The translations under genes and the position numbers were made by a program. From Eukaryota sp. TZLM1-RC (lineage: Eukaryota > Metamonada: BaSk clade), in contig JAUPSS010000007.1 of the NCBI GenBank assembly GCA_040285825.1, positions 2,764,689 through 2,828,688 on the forward strand: 64,000 nucleotides of DNA. The letters are read 5' to 3'. A model generated the notes under the pieces. It searched no databases. It had not been told where the DNA came from and saw only the letters and a program-made list of their open reading frames with translations. This document shows positions 60,600 to 64,000 of the stretch, piece by piece; position 1 is the first letter of the stretch, and every line of letters starts with the position of its first letter.

Positions 60600-61365
60600 T
60601 AATTGTAGTTTTATTTGTTGAGTATTAATAAACGAATTTTGTCAGTTCTTAATTTGAATAGTATTATAGTATTTGCGAAATTGATCTTCGTTTGTTTTGC
60701 AGTCAATAATCTTGTGCTTAATCTAAAATATTAGTAAAGATGTCCAATGGATTTCAGAGTTGCTCTTACATCACCCTTCTCTTCACGGATTCATTGTTGC
60801 CATGTAGTCATACATTGAGTTGTTAAAGTTGCATTGTTTTTCTCACAATTACCACTATCGCATAATTCAAGTAAATCCACCTTATTCTCTCAGAAAGAAA
60901 CGCATTTTCGCAGTGTCCTTGTTTCTTTAATGAAGTTGTTGTGCAACGTTTCGTCTAACGACTGTTTTCAATTGTTTTTATTTTATGATCTCGGTGAAGG
61001 TGAACTGAATTTATTCAAAGGTAAGGTTATTGTTGGGATCTACCCCAAAGAACATCATGATGAGCAGACTCTTATTCCTAAGGAAAAAGTTTATGTTAAA
61101 ACTCAATCAATGTGCTACTGAGAAGAGTATTGTGTCTGACAGAGCCAATGTCTTCCAATTAGAAAAAAATTTTATGAAGAAAATCAAAACAAATCACCAG
61201 AAATAGTCAAATGAAAATAGAGAAAACTTCAAGAAATTATAGCTGAATTTTAAATTGTTAGTATTTAAATTTTTGAAGTTTGAGCAGAGAAGGTCAGAGA
61301 AAAGAAAACAAATAAACTAAACCCAACGGTCTTGAGGAAGCAGATCATTATTTTTTTCATTATTT
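60600..61365. other. Intergenic, no supported gene
   Basis: A plus-strand ORF at 60834-61121 begins with TTG (an inner ATG at 60930) and encodes LGEGELNLFKGKVIVGIYPK near its end; no family recognised. Confidence 0.35.
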
Positions 61366-61374
61366 TTATTTTGA

Positions 61375-61560
61375 AACACAAACAAAACAACAAATCAAAA
61401 AACTAGAACTCAATATCCTCAATACATGCATCAACATCATCAAACCTCTTCAATGCGCGATTTTCATACTCTATTCCTAATTGTAGATCATTAATGTCGG
61501 GAAAATTAATATTGATGGGGCAATCCACAATTCACCTACAAATTTCCACTTTGGATATGT
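61375..61560 (-). mobile_element. RLE non-LTR 3' end fragment
   Basis: The minus strand encodes ALKRFDDVDACIEDIEF-stop, close to the family C ending DGVEACLEDIEF. Confidence 0.6.
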
Positions 61561-61825
61561 AGATTCAGAACCTACACAAATTTAAAACTCTGTTAAGGTA
61601 TCAGCTGATAAATTGTCAGATTTTTCTCGACTATTAATTAGATTGGAAGTAATTCAAACTCCATATTGAAATGAAAGTACTTCACGATCAATTGCTTTGC
61701 CCGATTTACCAAAACCCTCTCTTTAGGCACCACACTCTATACGAATTTATAAACCAATACAATGGTGAGGGTAGTTTGATCTTTTTTTGAAATTTGCACC
61801 TGCATCTCTTCTCTTGGTCAGGACA

Positions 61826-64000
61826 ATGAATCCTCCTCGAGTACCCCAGGAAGCATATTCCTACTTTGTCTCTTTTTGCAAACGCCACAATCTTGATAAC
61901 ACCCTTCAATCGTATCTTTATCTGTATCAGACATTCTCACCACAGCCTCCGTGTTGATGCTAAAATCGAGATCGACTGCAACCACATCGTCTCTCTCATA
62001 AACGCTGCTGAGTTTACCAAGGCCATCCAACTTCTTGAATCTTATTTTCCATCTTCTGCTACCTCCACCACCTATCCTAACATTCACTACGCCATTCTTG
62101 AAATCATCAGCCATGCCATCACAGAGAACGTTAGAAACTCCAACCTAACTCACGCTAAAGATCTCGTCTTCCAGTATCATGAACGTGCTATCTCTGGTGA
62201 GTTTACAGAGGATGTTGCTAATGAAAACCTCAGTCTAATGAACATGGCTGCCCTTGGAGAAGTACCTGATGTGCTCAAATCTGAAACAGGAATACTTCAA
62301 AAACGGCAAACACTTGCTGACGTCATCAAGGAAGCCGTGCAGGTTTCTGCCGTCACTTCTGGTTTATCCATGTCTATTCCAGAACCACAAGAACCCATTG
62401 AGGAAGTGATTGAGAGGGCAAGGGAGCCAAGTATTGCAGGGAAAAGGACTAGCGGAAGTAGACTATCTTTATTTAGTTCTATTGGGCAGAAGTCGTTGCT
62501 CAAAACCAAACTTGGTGAAGGTCCTCTTAAACGACCATTGCTGACGTCACCAGCTCAAAAAATGATGTCGACAGCTCCATCGGCCACGTCACCAGCTCAC
62601 AAACAGATGCCCTCAACTGCTGGCAGTCGTCCAATGGAACCAGTGGAAACGGTAAGTTATCCCAGTCCTCAGCCGTCAATTAAGGAAACAGTTCCTCAAT
62701 CAACCCCCCAATCAGTTTCCCATCAGATCCCCATGATGACGTCACCACAATCAGTGCCACGTGTCAGTCCTGGTATTTCTGAGCCTTCCAAACCTGAAGT
62801 TATTCCTCCAAGGTTTAATTACTATGGTTCTTTATCTCATGTCGGGTGTTCCTTCACCACTGCACATCCGATTAATCCTAACGTCTTTGCTGTTGGTTTT
62901 GCAAATGGTACGGTCGAATTGATCACGCGAGAAGGTCATAAATTGAACAGTTTGATTGATTCCTCGAGAAAATCAGAAATTACTTGCCTGAAATTTTCAC
63001 AAGATGGCCAATATTTGGTGATTGGATCAGCTTCGGGTAGAATGGCAATCAATGAGACTACCAAATTTTCAAATATCTGTGAAGTTTCTGGTCATGATTC
63101 GTCAGTGGTTGACGTCGACATTACCGAACATTATATTTATTCAATTTCTCTTTCAGGAGTTGTTCAATGTCACGATTTTAGTGGTAAATTAATCAATAGC
63201 CAGCAACTAATCCACTCAAAACCAATCAAAATATTGGTCGGTCAAAAAGTGACAATATTTGGAGCTGACACTTCAGTTGTACATTGTGATCTCTTCCTTC
63301 AAAATTTGAGGACTGTTGAACCATTCAGTGAAGGAGGTCAAGTTTTTGATATAGTTTTCATCAATGAGATTTATTTTTCTTTAGTTTTACAAAAAAATTC
63401 CATTTCAGCTGGTCTTTTGCTCGATTTAGATTTCAACATAATCAAAGAAGTTCCTGGAATTGTATTTGATTCTGCTGCCCCTGACAATTCCAAATTTTCA
63501 ATTTACATCAGAGATGATCTCATCTATGTGTCACATTTGACTGGCATAGCACTTTTAGCTCAATCTTCCGAATTTGAAGTTGTCGCGGTCAACATAGTTC
63601 CAGAAATTTCGAATAATCAATTAATGTTTTCTATTTCTGCAAATTCAGACGTAATGTACATCATTGACAGATCACGCGTACTAAATTTTTACTCGAAAGT
63701 AGAGCTCAACCTGCCAAATTTTGAACTTGTCAGTGAGAGAATAATTCCGCCAGCTCCAATCAAAGCTCCTGTATTAGCTCTGCCGAAAGAACCTAAATAC
63801 AAGAAGATTACTAAATGCATTGATCTGCCTCTCACTCACTCAGTCTACTTGATGCGATCAAATGTTCTTTTTACCCTTCACAATAATGAATTACGATATT
63901 GGAGACTTGAAAAAGATGATAATAATGGTTTCACACCTATTTGTAAGTCCAATAACTACTCGTTACCAGAGCAATGCAGCATCTTCACCACCGTACCCAC
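61826..64000 (+). CDS. LisH-type, WD40-like protein (5' part, 22-nt intron)
   Basis: Join 61826-61923 and 61946 to beyond 64000, at least 710 residues. Exon 1 gives MNPPRVPQEAYSYFVSFCKR and HNLDNTLQSYLYL. The intron 61924-61945 is GTATCA...CTCACCACAG; splicing gives YLLRVDAKIEIDCN in frame and removes a TGA. The N-terminal helices (HIVSLINAAEFTKAIQLLES) fit a LisH/CTLH-like module. A Ser/Pro/Gln linker follows to about residue 310. WD-like repeats then run from about 325 (HPINPNVFAVGFANGTVELI, ITCLKFSQDGQYLVIGSASG, VVDVDITEHYIYSISLSGVV). The architecture recalls TOPLESS- or scaffold-type WD proteins. The end lies outside the window. Confidence 0.65.
61924..61945 (+). other. Candidate 22-nt intron
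   Basis: GTATCAGACATTCTCACCACAG. The only way found to keep the LisH-type frame open without assuming a sequence error; at 22 nt it would be extremely short. Confidence 0.55.

Noticed and set aside
61706-62114. Minus-strand ORFs at the right end
   Set aside because: They are antisense to the LisH/WD40-like gene, start at non-ATG codons or overlap its exons, and have no domain.

Overview
This is a eukaryotic nuclear window, most likely from a protist. It carries COPI, AP-3, SNARE, alpha-SNAP, V-ATPase, NatC, ALG13, Thg1 and MAP2K genes. Genes are compact, on both strands and mostly single-exon; the few introns I can support are only 22-36 nt long. Many coding starts lie within about 40 nt of a TCAYW motif, like the parabasalid initiator, and one intron has an ACTAAC branch-like motif. 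A metamonad or parabasalid is a reasonable guess, but this is inference. There are no operons and no rRNA.

Layout: 1-918 ALG13 3' end and a coiled-coil gene. 1260-5500 an RLE retrotransposon remnant, an MJ1316-domain gene and, head-to-head with it, a Fanzor (eukaryotic TnpB-like RNA-guided nuclease) in two overlapping frames, then a small zinc-finger/coiled-coil gene. 5538-6374 a short gag-only LTR element. 6380-8150 RT fragments. 8249-10178 NAA35/MAK10. 10262-12591 retroelement debris. 12592-13437 alpha-SNAP, then an interstitial telomere-like tract and a 60-bp copy of SNAP coding sequence. 14341-16874 a BTB-UBA protein. 17150-19130 debris. 19733-22300 a broken Crinkler/RHS-like P-loop NTPase. 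22544-23725 a MalY/PatB-like PLP enzyme. 24121-24774 a Qc-SNARE. 25000-33793 an RLE element interrupted by a 7.4-kb Ty3/gypsy element with identical 151-bp LTRs. 33800-34985 debris. 35689-38077 AP-3 beta. 38871-39956 a MAP2K. 40681-42475 a solo LTR and debris. 42571-43065 CZIB. 43534-44199 V-ATPase E. 45028-45373 a small spliced gene. 45969-48485 COPB2. 48929-51520 an EF-hand protein. 51600-53065 debris. 53270-53944 a spliced membrane protein. 54390-56000 debris. 56812-57603 Thg1. 58367-60568 a coiled-coil protein. 61826 to the right edge a LisH-type, WD40-like gene.

The housekeeping genes fit an active secretory and endomembrane system (COPI, AP-3, alpha-SNAP, SNARE, V-ATPase, N-glycan synthesis). 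The gaps are filled with at least five families of 5'-truncated non-LTR elements sharing a zinc-knuckle plus restriction-like endonuclease C-terminus, two LTR families and a Fanzor. Several recognisable proteins are broken at or near homopolymers, so consensus error must be separated from real frameshifts.
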